The notes beneath the pieces are model-generated. The model ran no database searches, had not been told where the DNA came from, and was given only the letters and a program-made list of their open reading frames with translations. Shown here piece after piece: positions 1 through 11,452 of a stretch of 64,000 bases of DNA (within the stretch, counting starts at the first letter, position 1; each line of letters starts with the position of its first letter). The translations under genes were made by a program, and so were the position numbers. This DNA comes from Prorocentrum cordatum (Eukaryota > Sar > Dinophyceae > Prorocentrales > Prorocentraceae): positions 298,501 through 362,500 of the forward strand of contig CAUYUJ010014325.1 in NCBI GenBank assembly GCA_963575745.1. The letters are read 5' to 3'.

Positions 1-1620
1 AGAACTAACTCAGACGCGCGCGCGCGCGCGAGCGCGACAGAGTTCTGTATTGTCCACAATAGAAAAGTCGACATGTAGTTCCAAATGCTGAACTCAAAAT
101 TTCTGTTGCTCTTTAAGGGGGCCGACGGACGAGTCCACTTTCTATTGTGGACAATGCAGAACTCAGACGCGCGCGCGCGACAGGGCTCTGTAGTGTCCAT
201 AATAGAAAAGGTGATATGTTCTCCAAAAACTGATTTCAAAATTTCTGTGGCTCTTTTAAGGGGGCCGACGGACACATCCATATTTCTAGCGTGGACAATG
301 CAGAACTCAGACGCGCGCGCCAAAGAGTTCTGAATCGTCCGCAATAGAGAAGTCGGCATGTAATTTTCAAAAACTGGATTCAAAATGTCTGTGGCTTTTT
401 AAGGAGGCCGACGGACGCGTCCACATTTCTAGCGTGGACAATACAGGACTCAGACGCGCGCGCGCGACAGAGTTCTGCATTGTCCACAATAGAAAAGTCG
501 ACATGTAGTTCCAAAAACTGAATTCAAAATTTCTGTGGCTCTTTAAGGAGGCCGACGGACGCGTCGACTTTTCTAGCGTGGACAATAAAGAACTCAGACG
601 CGCGCGCGCGACATAGTTCTGTATTGTCCACAATAGAAAAATCTACATTTAGTTCCAAATACTGAACTCAAAATTTCTGTGGCTCCTTAAGGGGGCCGAC
701 GGACGCGTCGGCTTTTCTATTGTCGACAATACAGAACTCAGACGCGCGCGCGCGCGCGACAGAGTTCTGTATTGTCCACAATAGAATAGGTGACATGTAC
801 CTCCAAGAACTGAATTGAAAATCTCTGTTGCTTTTTAAGAAGGCAGACGGACTCCTCCACATTTCTAGCGTGAACAATACAGAACTCAGACGTGCGCGCG
901 CTCGCGACAGAGTTCTGTATTGTCCACAATATAGAAGTCGACATGTGATTCCAAAAAACTGAATTCAAACTTTCTGTGGCTCTTTAAGGAGGCCGACGGA
1001 CGCGTCGATTTTTGTAGTGTGGACAATACAGAAATCGGGCGCGCGCGCGACAGAGTTCTGTATTGCCCACAGTAGCATAGTCGACATGTAACTCAAAAAA
1101 ACTGAATTCAATTTTTCTGTTGCTCATTAAGGAGGCAGACGGACACGTCGCTTTTTTCTAGTGTGGACATTACATAACTCAGACGCGCGCGCGACAGAGT
1201 TCTGTATTGTCCGCATAGGCGACATGTAATTCCAAATGCTGAATTCAACATATCTGTGGCTCTTAAATGAGGCCGACGGACGCGTCGACCTTTCTTTTGT
1301 GGACAATGCTGAACTCAGACGCGCGCGCGCGCACGCGCGACGCAATTGTGTACTGTCCACAATAGAGTAGGTGACATGCATTTCCAAAAAATGATTTCAA
1401 AATTTCTGTGGCTCTTCAAGGAGGCCGACGGACGCGTCCACATTTCTAGTGTGGACAATACAAAACTCAGACGCGCGCGCGCGCGCGAACGCGACAGAGT
1501 TCTGTATTGTCCACAATAGAAAAGTCGACATGTAATTCCAAAAACTGAATTCAGAAATTCTGTGGCTCTTTAAGGAGGCTGGCGGACGCGTCGACCTTTC
1601 TAGTGTGGACAATACAGAAT
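1..1620. repeat. ~144-bp satellite array, block 1 (about 11 units)
   Basis: The anchor GGCCGACGGACGCG recurs every 140-156 bp. Each unit has two inverted arms (core GTGGACAATACAGAACTC and its complement) around an alternating CG stretch such as AGACGCGCGCGCGCGACA, then a 60-70 bp spacer containing CCAAAAACTGAATTCAAAAT. In many units the inverted homology extends outward to paired GTCGAC sites, so the unit can be read as arm, CG loop, inverted arm, spacer. Open frames here are by-products of the period. The same family occupies 5945-9880. Confidence 0.93.
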
Positions 1621-1752
1621 TCATGGCAACGATGGGACCGCCGAGGCGCTCGGATTGCACTTCCGCGCGCCTGCGCGCCCTTGAAGGCACCGCAGGGCCC
1701 CTTCGGTGGCCCGTAGGCTGCCGCGCGGCAGCGAAGGCTCGCATGTTGGCAA
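1621..1752. other. GC-rich spacer, no feature seen
   Basis: Unique-looking GC-rich sequence joining the 144-bp satellite to the foldback array. No coding or repeat signal was recognised. Confidence 0.5.
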
Positions 1753-2062
1753 GTGTGTCGCTAGCCACGACGCAAGCGCACTCGCTGGAATCAGCGCCGC
1801 GCTGCCTCCAGCGAGTGCGCTTACGGCGTGGCTAGCGACACACCAGCCCGGGCCGGCGTGTCGCTAGCCACGCCGCAAGCGCACTCGCTGGAATCAGCGC
1901 CGCGCTGCCTCCAGCGAGTGCGCTTACGGCGTGGCTAGCGACACACCGGCCCGGGCCGGTGTGTCGCTACGCTGGAATCAGCGCCGCGCTGCCTCCAGCG
2001 AGTGCGCTTGCGGCGTGGCTTGTGTCGCTAGCCACGCCGTAAGCGCACTCGCTGGAATCAGT
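1753..2062. repeat. Foldback repeat array with 37-bp arms
   Basis: The first unit has arms at 1753-1789 and 1807-1843 that are reverse complements with two mismatches, around a 17-nt loop. A second unit follows at about 1857-1948, and partial units continue to 2062. The spacer between units is itself palindromic (CCGGCCCGGGCCGG). Short echoes of the arm (GCGCACTCG, TGAATCAGCGCC) reappear at 12353-12390, so the element is probably dispersed. Confidence 0.88.
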
Positions 2063-2193
2063 CGCTGCATTCGCTAGCGCTGACACGGCGCATTCGCGCC
2101 AGTAGGGCGATTGTGGGCCATTGCGCAGCTGCGCCGATAGGCGGGCGCATTCGCTTGATTCAGCGCTCCAGGATGGCCAGCAAGAGCGATGAC

Positions 2194-2411
2194 GTGTCGC
2201 TGGAGCGGGGGGGCTGCCCCCCCACCGTAGCGACACTCCGGTCCGGTACTGAGTGTCGCTCGGCCCTTCCCTGTTGCAGTGTTGGCGCGACACCCAATGG
2301 CGAGGGAAGATGAGAGGGGAGTCCACACTGCAGCGCGGGAGGGCCGAGCGACATTCAGCACCGGACCTGAGTGTCGCTACGGCGGGGGGGCCGCCCCCCT
2401 GCTCTAGCGAC
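2194..2411. repeat. Large imperfect inverted repeat (MITE-like foldback)
   Basis: The left arm (2194-2281) and right arm (2326-2411) are imperfect reverse complements of about 87 bp around a ~44-bp centre. Each arm contains its own small palindromes: a G7/C7 pair and repeated GTGTCGCT/AGCGACAC. No reading frame of significance lies inside. Target-site duplications were not identified. Confidence 0.8.
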
Positions 2412-2617
2412 GCCATTTTTTTTCAATCGACGTGGTTGGCTTGCTTGGGCCGCTGAATCGAACAAGTGCGCTTTGGCATGACCTGGCGGACATCAACCCA
2501 GCCCGCTCTCCGTCTCTTTCTTGCCCTGTTTCGCACCCTCCACTTCCCGGCCGTTCACCCTATTTCCTCACGCAGTGCTTGCACTTAGGGGTTCTTTCTT
2601 CTGTTCTAAGGAACTGG
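2412..2617. other. Short non-repetitive spacer
   Basis: Pyrimidine-leaning sequence with no convincing coding or RNA signal. It contains an isolated AAGTGCGCTT resembling the foldback arm at 1753-2062. Confidence 0.4.
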
Positions 2618-2815
2618 GCCTGTGGGCCGGTCTTGCGGCTCCCTGCCGGCCGTCGCCGCCCCGTCGCCGCCTCGTCGCCGCCCGTCGTCTGGGCCGGTGT
2701 GCCGGCCTTGCGGTTCCGTGCCGGCCGTCGCCGCCCCGTCGCCGCCGGTTGCCTGGGCCTGTGCGTCGGTGTGGCGGCTCCAGGCCGGCCGTCGCCGCTC
2801 CGTCGCCACATCGTC
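2618..2815. repeat. GC-rich tandem repeat, three units of 60-72 bp
   Basis: Units begin near 2618, 2690 and 2752. Each contains GGCCGTCGCCG(C/T)(C/T)CCGTCGCC. Divergence is moderate. The overlapping open frames on both strands are explained by base composition. Confidence 0.75.
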
Positions 2816-2844
2816 GCCGCCCACAGAGATTGCACGACATAGAC

Positions 2845-3008
2845 TTGCCCACATAGCTTGCCCACATAGATTGCACCACATAGGTTGCACCACATAGATT
2901 GCCCCACATAGAATGCACCACATAGCGTACACCGCGTAGAGTGCACCACAGATATTGCGCCACATGGATTGCACCACATAGGTTGTACCACATATATTGT
3001 GCCACCTA

Positions 3009-3043
<35 letters not shown>

Positions 3044-3910
3044 TGCACCACGTAAGACTGCACCACATAGACTGCACCACATAGTCTGCATCACATAGCT
3101 TACACCACATATATTGAACCGCGGATATTACACCACATAGCTTCCACCACATATCGTGCACCACATTGATTGCATCACATAGCTTACACCACATCGATTG
3201 CACCGCATAGAGCGCACGCACGATGTAGCTTACACCACGCAGATTGCACGACAGAGATTGCACGCACCACAAAGCCTACACCACATAGATTGCACAACAT
3301 AGGGTGCACGAACCACGTAGCTTACATCACATAGTTTGCACCACAAATATTGTACGCGTTACTTAACGTACACCACATCTATTGCACCACATAGAGTGCA
3401 CGGAGCACATAGCTTACACCACAGATATTGCATGCACCACATAGCTTACACCACATAGTTTGCACCACAACGATTACACGCAGCACATAGCGCTTACCAC
3501 ATATATTGCACAACAGAGAGTGCACGCACCACATAGCTTGTACTCATAGATTGCACCACATGAAGTGCACGCACCACATAGCTTGCAGCACAGATATTGC
3601 ACCACAGAGATTGCCCGCACCACAAAGCCTACACCACATAGATTGCACCACAGAGGTTGCACGCACCACGTAGCCTATACCACATATATTGCACCACACA
3701 TATTGCACGCGCCACGTAGCTTACACCACATATATTGGACCGCATAGAGTGCACGCACCACATAGCTTACACCAAATAGATTGCATCACAGAGAATGCAC
3801 GCACCACATAGCTTGAACCATATAGATTGCACCACAGAGGTTGCACGCACCACTAAGGTTACAGCACATATATTGCACCACATGGGGTGCACGCGCTACA
3901 CACCTCACAC
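2845..3910. repeat. 17-bp minisatellite (TTGCACCACATAG type)
   Basis: About 60 degenerate copies of a ~17-bp unit run through this block, interrupted by a (TA)n tract at about 3006-3045. From about 3200 a second register appears in which GCACGCACCACATAGC alternates with the basic unit, giving a loose higher-order period. Cysteine/tryptophan-rich frames on the minus strand are by-products. Confidence 0.9.
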
Positions 3911-3924
3911 CACATTCCAATACG

Positions 3925-5310
3925 TTTCCAAGAGGACCCCAAGACGGTTCTAAGAGGGCCCATGTCCAACTCCGAGTTGGACATGGCCAAGGCCCTGGGA
4001 AGAGCCCAAGAGGGCCCCAAGACGTTTCCAAGATGGCCCCAAGAGAATCCCAAGAGGGCCCCAGACCAACTCTATGGCATAGAATTGGTTTGGGGCCCTC
4101 TTGGGGGCCTCTTGGAGCCGTCCTGGGGCCCTCTTGGGCCCCTCTGACGGCCCCGGGAAGGGTCCCAAAAGGCCCCGAGCGGGTTCCAAGAAGCTCGAAG
4201 AGGGCCCCAAGAGGCTCCCATGAGGGCCTCGAGATCGGTCACGCGACAAAGGCGTCGCGTGACCGCTCTTGGGGACCTCTTGGGGCCGTCTTGGGGCCCT
4301 CCTGGGCCCTTCCGAGGGCCCTGGGAAGGGGCCAAGAAGGCCCCAAGAGCGCTCTAAGAGGGCCCTAAGAGGGTCCCAAGAAGGGCCCAAGAGCGCATGT
4401 CGTGTGCATGTCGTCGTCGTTCTGGGCCCCATGTCCACGACATGCGCACGACATGCGCGATAAGAGCCCTCTGGGGGCTCTCTCGGAACCTGCTTGGGGC
4501 TATATTGGGCCCCTCTTGGAGCCGTCTTGGGGTTCTCTTGGGCCCTTCCGAAGGCCCCGGGAAGGGTCCAAAAGGGCCCCGAGAGGGCTCCAAGGGGCTC
4601 CAAGAGGGCCCCAAGAGGCCCCCAAGAGGGCCCCGAGATCGGTCACGCGAGAGAGGCTTCGCGTAAACGCTCTTGGGAGTTTCTTGGAACCGTTATGGGG
4701 CTCTCTTGGGCCCCTCCGACGGCCCTGGGAAGGGTCCAGGAGGGTCGACGGGGCCTGGGAAGGGCCATTTCTTTTATGTCATAGGGGCCGATGTGTCGCG
4801 GGCGGGTCGCGAGGCGGGTGGGTCGCGGGTGGGTCGCAGGCGCTGCGCCCGCCTGCCCGCGCCCTCACTGTTATCCGCAATTGCGGGGTGCTACGTATCC
4901 CCCCCGTGGCCATCTTGGGCCTTTCCTGGGGGCCCGCTTCGGGCCCTGTCGGGGGCCCTCTTGGAGCCCTCTTGGGGCACTCTTGGAGGCCTCGGCCCCC
5001 TCCAAGACGGCCTGGGAGGTATCCAGGACGGCCCCAAGGATGCCCCAAGTGAGTTCCAGAGGCCCCAAGTGCGGCGTGCAATTGCACACCTTCCTTGGGG
5101 CCATCTTCTTGGGGCCCTCGGGCCTCTTCAAGACGGCCTGGGAGGGCTCCAAGAGGGAGTTCGAATGTCACGGAGTGGGTGCAAGACGGCCTGGGAGGGC
5201 TCGGCTCCAAGAGGGCGTCCAAATATCACGGAGTCGGTGCAAGACGGCCTGGGAAGGACCCAAGAGGGAACTACAATGTCACGGAATCGGTGCAAGTCGG
5301 CCTGGGAGGG
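3925..5310. repeat. CCAAGAGGGCCC-type array with alternating orientation
   Basis: Short degenerate submotifs (CCAAGAGGGCCCCAAGA) run in one orientation, then flip to the complement (TCTTGGGGCCCTCTTGG) at hairpin tips. Visible tips are near 3961-3986, 4066-4100, 4236-4265 (GGTCACGCGAC/GTCGCGTGACC) and 4392-4457 (ATGTCGTG arms). It flips back at CCTTCC..GGAAGG points near 4150, 4320, 4555 and 4725. From about 5130 to 5310 the array becomes a 54-60 bp direct repeat with the junction GTGCAAGACGGCCTGGGAGG. Related arrays lie at 39905-42480, 43020-43620, 47035-47660, 49095-49235 and 51470-51800. Confidence 0.88.
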
Positions 5311-5314
5311 CTCC

Positions 5315-5415
5315 ACGACGACGACGACGACGACGCAACGGGGGCAGCTCACGACGACGACGACAGCTCACGAAGACGACGACGACGACGACGACGACGA
5401 AGACGACGACGACAG
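5315..5415. repeat. (CGA)n microsatellite
   Basis: Nearly pure CGA/GAC trinucleotide tract with short GCTCACGA interruptions. It directly follows the CCAAGAGGGCCC-type array. Confidence 0.95.
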
Positions 5416-5429
5416 CTTACGAACTTCTG

Positions 5430-5944
5430 GCGGTTGAGGGCGGCCAGTGTGGCCACGCCCGTCCACCACTCTGTCCCTCTTTCCGCCCTCCCCTCCCCTC
5501 ATCCCCCATCACTCCGGCCTCTCCGTCCATCTGTCCCCTCCCTCCTCTCCTCCCCGGTCGGTTTTCTGGCCATGGCTCGGGCCTCCGGCGGCCGCTCGGG
5601 ACGATTCCCGCACCCCCGGGACACAATTTTCCATCCCGGGTCATTTTGTGACGGCTCCGGGGTCTGGAAGCGGCGCCAGGGGGCCGAAAACGACAAACAA
5701 TTGCCTCGAATCTCGAAGTCTTCTTCCTCCTCCTCCTCCTCCTCCTCCTCCTCTTCCATGACGGGGCGCTGCTGTTCAACCCTATCGATTAGCTACTTCT
5801 TCTCTGGTTGTCGGCGTAATGCCAGGGTTACCCTGAACTTACCCAAGCATTTCAAAGTGTTGTGAAACAGAACTAAATACAACCTCATTATTCTGGGACC
5901 GGCCTGGGGCTTGAAAGTATAGGGTCACTTTGAATTTACCGACG
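5430..5944. other. Spacer with dispersed element copy 1 and a TCC tract
   Basis: The segment at about 5555-5710 (CACCCCCGGGAC, ACGGCTCCGGGGTCTGGAA, AAACGACAAA) resembles 10685-10835 in the same orientation and 11090-11230 in the opposite one. A (TCC)n tract follows at 5722-5756. The remainder to 5944 is AT-richer, unique-looking and without a recognised gene. Confidence 0.55.
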
Positions 5945-8900
5945 AAGCATAAAAGCTTCGGCCACACTAGCATCGTCGACATGTAATTCCAAACACTGAA
6001 TTCAAAATGTTGTTGCTCTTTGAAAAAAGCAGACGGACGCGTCGACTTTTCTTAATGTGGACGTTATATGACTCAGATGCGTGCGCGTGCGACAGAGTTC
6101 TGTATTGTCTGTCCACATTCGCCAAAATGGCATGGAATCCCACAAATTGAAATAAACATTTCTGTGGCTTTTTAAGGAGGCCGACGGACGCGTCGACTTT
6201 TCTGGCGTGGACAATACAGAACTCAGACGCGCGCGCGCGCGACAGAGTTCTGTATTGTCCACAATAGAATAGGTGACATGCATTTCCAAAGACTGAATTC
6301 AAAAATTCAGTGGCTCTTTAAGGAGGCCGACGGACGCGTCCACATTTCGAGTGTGGACAATACAGAACTCAGACGCGCGCGCGCGACAGAGTCTTGTGTT
6401 GTCCAGAATATAAAAGTCGACATGTGGTTCCAAGAACTGAATCCAAAATTTCTATGGCCCTTTAGAGTGGCCGACGGGCGCGTCGACTTTTCTATTGTGT
6501 GTAAAACTCAGACGCGCGCTCGCGCGACAGAGTTCTGTATTGTCCACAATAGCAAAGTCGACATGTAATTCCAAAAACAGAATTAAACAATTCTGTGGGT
6601 CTTTAAGGAGGCCGACGGACGCGTCCACCTCTTTCTAGTGTGGACAATACAGGACGCAGACGCGCGCGCGCGCGACAGAGTTCTGTATTGTCCACATTAG
6701 CATCGTCGACATGCGATTGCAAAAACTGAATTCAAAATTTCTGTGGCCTTCTAAGGAGGCAAACGGACGCGTTCACCATTCTAGTGTGGACAATACAGAA
6801 CTCAGACGCGCGCGCGCGCGACAGAGTTCTGTATTGTCCACAATAGCAAAATCGACATGTGATCCCAAAAACTGAATTCAAAATTTCTGTGGCTCTTTAA
6901 AGAGGCCGACGGACGCGTCAATTTTTCTAGTGTAGACAAGGCAGAACTCAGACGCGCGCGCGCGACAGAGTTCTGTCTTGTCCACACTAGCAAAGTCGAC
7001 ATGTGATTCCAAAACCTGAATTCAAAATTTTTGCGGCCCTTGAAGGAGGCCGACGGACGCGTCGTGTTTTCTGTTGTGGACAGTACAGAACTCAGACGCG
7101 CGCGCGCGCGACAGAGTTCTGTATTGTCCACAACAGAAACAGTCGACATGTAATTCCAAAAACGGAATTCAAAATGTCCGTGGCCATTTAAGGACGCCGA
7201 CGGACGCGTCGTGTTTTCTATTGTGGAAAATGCAGAACTCAGACGCGCGCGCGCGCGACAGAGTTCTGTATAGTCCACGATAAAATAGGTGCCATGTATC
7301 TCCAAAAACTGAATTCAAAATTTATGTGGCTCTTTGAGGAGGCCGACGGACGCGTCCACATAGCTAGTGTGGACAATACAGAACTCAGAAGCGCGCGACA
7401 GAGTTCTGTATTGTCCACATTCGCATAGTCGACTTGTGATTGCAAGAACTGAATTCAAACTTTCTGTGGCTCTTTAAGGAGGCCGACGGACGCGTCGACT
7501 CTTCTATTGTGGACAATACAGAACTCAGACGCGCGCGCGCGCGACAGAGTTCTGTATTGTCCACATTAGCATAGTCGACATGTAATTCCCAAACTGAATT
7601 CAAAATTTCTGTGGCTCTTTAAGGAGGCCGACGGACGCGTCGACTTATCTAGTGTGGACCATACAGAACTCAGACGCGCGCGCGGCAGAGTTCTGTATAG
7701 TCCACATTAGGAAAGTCGACGCGATTTCAAAAACTGAATTCAGAAGTTCGGCGGCTCTTTGAAGAGGCCGACGGACGCGTCCACCTCTTTCTAGTGTCGA
7801 CAATACAGGACTCAGACGCGCGCGCGCGACAGAGTTCTGTATTGTCCACAATAGAAGAGTCGACATGTGCTTTCAAAAAAAGAATTCAAAATTCCGGTGG
7901 CTCTTTGAGGAGGCCGACGGACGCGTCGACTGTTCTAGTGTGGGCAATGCAGAACTCAGACGCGCGCGCGCGACAGATTTCTGCATTGTCCTCAATAGCA
8001 AAGTCGACATGTGATTCCAAAACCTGAATTCAAAATGTGTTGTGGCTTTTTAAGGAGGCCGACGGACGCGCCCACATTTCTAGTGAGGACGCTACAGAAT
8101 CCAGACGCTCGCGCGACAGAGTTCTGTATTGTCCACAGTATAAAAGCCGACATGTGATTCCAAAAACTGAATTCAAAAATTCTGTGGCTCTTTGAGGAGG
8201 CCAGCGGTCGCGTCGACTTTTCTAGTGTGGACAATGCAGAACTCAGACGCGCGCGACAGAGTTCTGTATAGTCCACATTCGCACAGTTGACATGTGCTTT
8301 CAAAAAAGAATTCCAAATTCCCGTGGCTCTATGAGGAGGCCGACGGACGCGTCGACTTTTCTCTTTTGGGCAATTCAGAACTCAGACGCGCGCGCGAGAC
8401 AGAGCTCTGTATTGTCCACAATAAGATAGGTGACATGAATCTCCAAAAACTGAGTTCAAAATTTCTGTGGCTCTTTAAGGAGGCCGACGAACGCGTCCGC
8501 ATTACGAGCGTGGACAATACAGAACTCAGACGCGCGCGCGCGCGACAGAGTCCTTTGTTGTCCAGAATATAAAAGTCTGCATGTAATTCCAAAAACTAAA
8601 TTCAAAAATTCGGTGGCTCTTTGAGGAGGCCGGCGGGCGCGTCGACTTTTCTAGTGTGTATAACTCAGACGCGCGCGCGCGACAGAGTTCTGAATTCTCC
8701 ACAATAGCACAGTCGACATGTAATTCCAAAAACAGAATTCAAAATTTATGTGGCTCTTTAAGGAGGCCGACGGACGCGTCGACTTTTCTGTTGCGGACAA
8801 TACAGAACTCAGACGCGCGCGCGCGCGACAGAGTTCTGTATTGTTCACAATAGACCAGGTGACATGTATCTCCAAAAACAGAATTCAAAATTTATGTGGC

Positions 8901-9880
8901 TCTTTGAGGAGGCCGGCGGACGCATCGACTTTTCTAGTGTGGGCAATGCAGAACTCCGACGCGCGCGCGCGCGCGACAGAGTTCTTGTATTGTCCCCATT
9001 AGCATGGTCGACATGTAATTCCAAAAACTGAATTCAAACTTTCTGTGGCTCTTCCAGGAGGCCGACGGACGCGTCGACTCTTCTATTCTGGACAGTACAG
9101 AACTCAGACGCGCGCGCGCGACAGACTTCTGAATCGTCCACATTAGCATAGTCGACATGTATTTCCAAACGCTGAATTCAAAATTTCTGTGGTTCTCTAA
9201 GGGGGCGGACGGACGCGTAGACTTTTCTAGTGTGGACAATGCAGAACTCAGACGCGCGCGCGAGAGTTCTGTACTGTCCACAATAGACTAGGTGACATGT
9301 AATGCCAAAAACAGAATTCAAAATTTCTGTGGCTCTTCAAGGAGGCCGGCGGACGCGTCGACTTTTCTAGTGTGGACAATACAGAACTCAGACGCGCGCG
9401 CGCGCGCGACAGAGTTCTGTATTGTCCACAATCGCAAAATCGGCATGTGATCCCAAAAACTGAATTCAAAATTTCTGTGGCTCTTTAAGGAGGCCGACGG
9501 ACGCGTCGACTCTTCTATTGTGGACAATACAGAACTCAGACGCGCGCGCGCGCGACAGAGTTCTGTATTGTCCACATAAGCATAATCGACATGTAATTCC
9601 GAAAAAATGAATTCAAAATTTCTGTGGCTCTCTAAGGAGGCCGACGGACGCGACGATTTTTCGAGTGTGGACAATACAGAACTCAGACGCGCGCGCGCGA
9701 CAGAGTTCTGCATTGTCCACAATGCTTTCCAAAAACTGAATTCAAAATGCCTGTGGCTTTTTAACGAGGCCGACGGACGCGTCCACTTGTCTAGTGTGGG
9801 CAATGCAAAAGTCAGAAGCGCGCGCGCGACAGAGTTTTTGCATCGCCCACACTAGAACAGTCGACATGTAATTCCACAAA
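5945..9880. repeat. ~144-bp satellite array, block 2 (about 27 units)
   Basis: This is the same family as 1-1620, with the anchor GGCCGACGGACGCG recurring about every 144 bp. Arm pairs sometimes share matched changes. The unit near 7070-7135 has CTGTTG at the outer end of the left arm and CAACAG at that of the right. The unit near 6925-6995 has GACAAG against CTTGTC. The unit near 9790-9855 shares TGGGC..TGCAAAA on both sides. This suggests homogenisation or selection acting on the hairpin. Minus-strand open frames (ARARLSSVLSTLEKSTRP-type) are by-products. Confidence 0.93.
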
Positions 9881-10684
9881 CTGAATGCAAACATAGTATG
9901 TACAGGGCATCTGTCTGCCCCCCCCCGTCGCCGTCGCACCGCGCGGAGAGTTTCGGAAACAAGTGGAAGGTCCATCTGTCGCGGCCCCGCCGGTCGCTGT
10001 CGCACCGTTAGCCAACCTGCGTGATTTGTGCTGCGCATGTGTGTGGCCCCCCCCCGTCGCCGTCGCACCAAAAATATTGCGTGCCACGCGTGCTTGAACT
10101 GAGCTGTCCACGGCGAGCATATCGCACATCGCACAGCTCATTTGACCGATTAAAAAATGGCCCGTGCGACGACAGATCGTTTTTGCGCATTTGTCCACGA
10201 CGGGCCCGTCGCCGCCGCACTTGGGAGATCCCGTCGGGGGGGGGCCCTTCATCAGTAGTGAGCACGCGCCACGCGCGCGCGCATGCGCGTCGTTGGAGGT
10301 GCCATCCGCTGATTGGAAGCGGCCCCAAGAGAGCGCCCATGAAGGAATCCTCCAGGATGGAGGGTTCGAAAGATCCTCCACAAACCAACAGAATCCGTCT
10401 GGGCCCCTGGGATTCCTGGGGGGTCCCGGGCGACGCAAAGGGGCATGCTTCAAATTTGGGGGCACGGCCGCAATTTGAACATATTCTTCTCCGGGCGCCT
10501 CCGGCGGAGCCTGGAGGGATGGGGGGTTGGAGTTTAATTTGAACGAGATTCCAAATAATATCTGCGAAACACATTCGAACGAACCGGGTCAACTTACGGG
10601 GGCGCCCCGTCATTTCCAACCCTCGCCCTCCTCGTTTTCCTCGTCCTCCTCGTCCTCGTCGTCGCCCTCCCCCTCCTCCCCCCA
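9881..10684. other. Non-coding GC-rich sequence with dispersed 16-mers
   Basis: CCCCGTCGCCGTCGCACC or close variants occur near 9925, 9985, 10050 and 10205. The block ends in a pyrimidine-rich TCC/TCG tract (about 10615-10680). Overlapping frames on both strands have no natural-looking composition and I see no gene. Confidence 0.5.
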
Positions 10685-10835
10685 GGATGACCGAAATCGA
10701 ATTAAAATCGGCCCCCGGGCCCTTCCCAGGGCCCCCTCCGAAGCAGTTTTTCACCCTGGATCGATTTTCGACGATCCCGGGGCCCGAAAGCGGCGTCCAG
10801 AGGCGTAAAACGACAAAAAACTCATCAAACCTGGA
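10685..10835 (+). repeat. Dispersed element copy 2
   Basis: It shares CCCGGG, CCCTGGATCGATTTTCGACG, GGGGCCCGAAAGCGGCGTC and AAAACGACAAAA with 5555-5710, and lies just after a pyrimidine tract. Similarity is moderate. No coding potential was seen. Confidence 0.5.
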
Positions 10836-11089
10836 TCCTCGAGGTTCGAACCTCCCCTTCCGTTCCCAGCGCCGACGACGCCTCAAATCCTACGAAGACG
10901 CCTGCGCGGAAGCGGCGCGTGGGCTGAGCTCGGGAGGGCCGCGCTCACGCCCGCCGCCTGAAACCCGTGGAGTTGGGCTGCCGCCGCTGTGGTGGACGAG
11001 ATGGCCGCGTCTCCGATGACGCCAGCTATTTTCGTCGACCCCTGAGGTTCGAAGTCCGAGGCGGGTTTCCGGCGTCGTCGCCTGTGGAG

Positions 11090-11452
11090 GCCATTTTCGG
11101 GGCCCAGGACCGTCAGAAATCAATCCGGAACGACAAACTGCGCCCCGGGGGTGCCGGAGTCATGCCGAACGGCCACCAGAGTCCCCGAGACCGAACTATG
11201 GCCCGATAACCGACTGGGTCGGGTCGGCGTTCACGTCCAGGTTCGAGCCTCAAGCCTCGAACACCGAGATCCTCTGGCCCCTGGTGGCTCTCCTCGTCGC
11301 CACGGCCGGACGCGGCGCGGAAAACTGGTGCGCTCGGGCCCCGGGAGGGTTCCAGGGTCCCATTTCAATCGGGTTTTGGCCGACGGGGGCGGACGACGAC
11401 GACGACGACGACGACGACGGACGACGACGACGACGACGACGACGACGACAAC
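11090..11452 (-). repeat. Dispersed element copy 3 (inverted) and (GAC)n tract
   Basis: The reverse complement of about 11095-11220 aligns with 5560-5700, sharing GGCACCCCCGGGGCGCAG, TTTGTCGTTCC and TGACGGTCCTGGGCC. A (GAC)n/(ACG)n microsatellite follows at about 11388-11452. Two of the three copies lie close to a trinucleotide tract on one side. Confidence 0.5.

Noticed and set aside
2845-3910. Regular short repeats considered as a CRISPR array
   Set aside because: There are no unique spacers of constant length. This is a degenerate 17-bp minisatellite in a eukaryotic genome. The 144-bp satellite was rejected as CRISPR for the same reason.
10847-10859. GGTTCGAACCTCC resembling a tRNA B box
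   Set aside because: No A box at the right distance and no cloverleaf could be folded. It is a local palindrome within a dispersed element.
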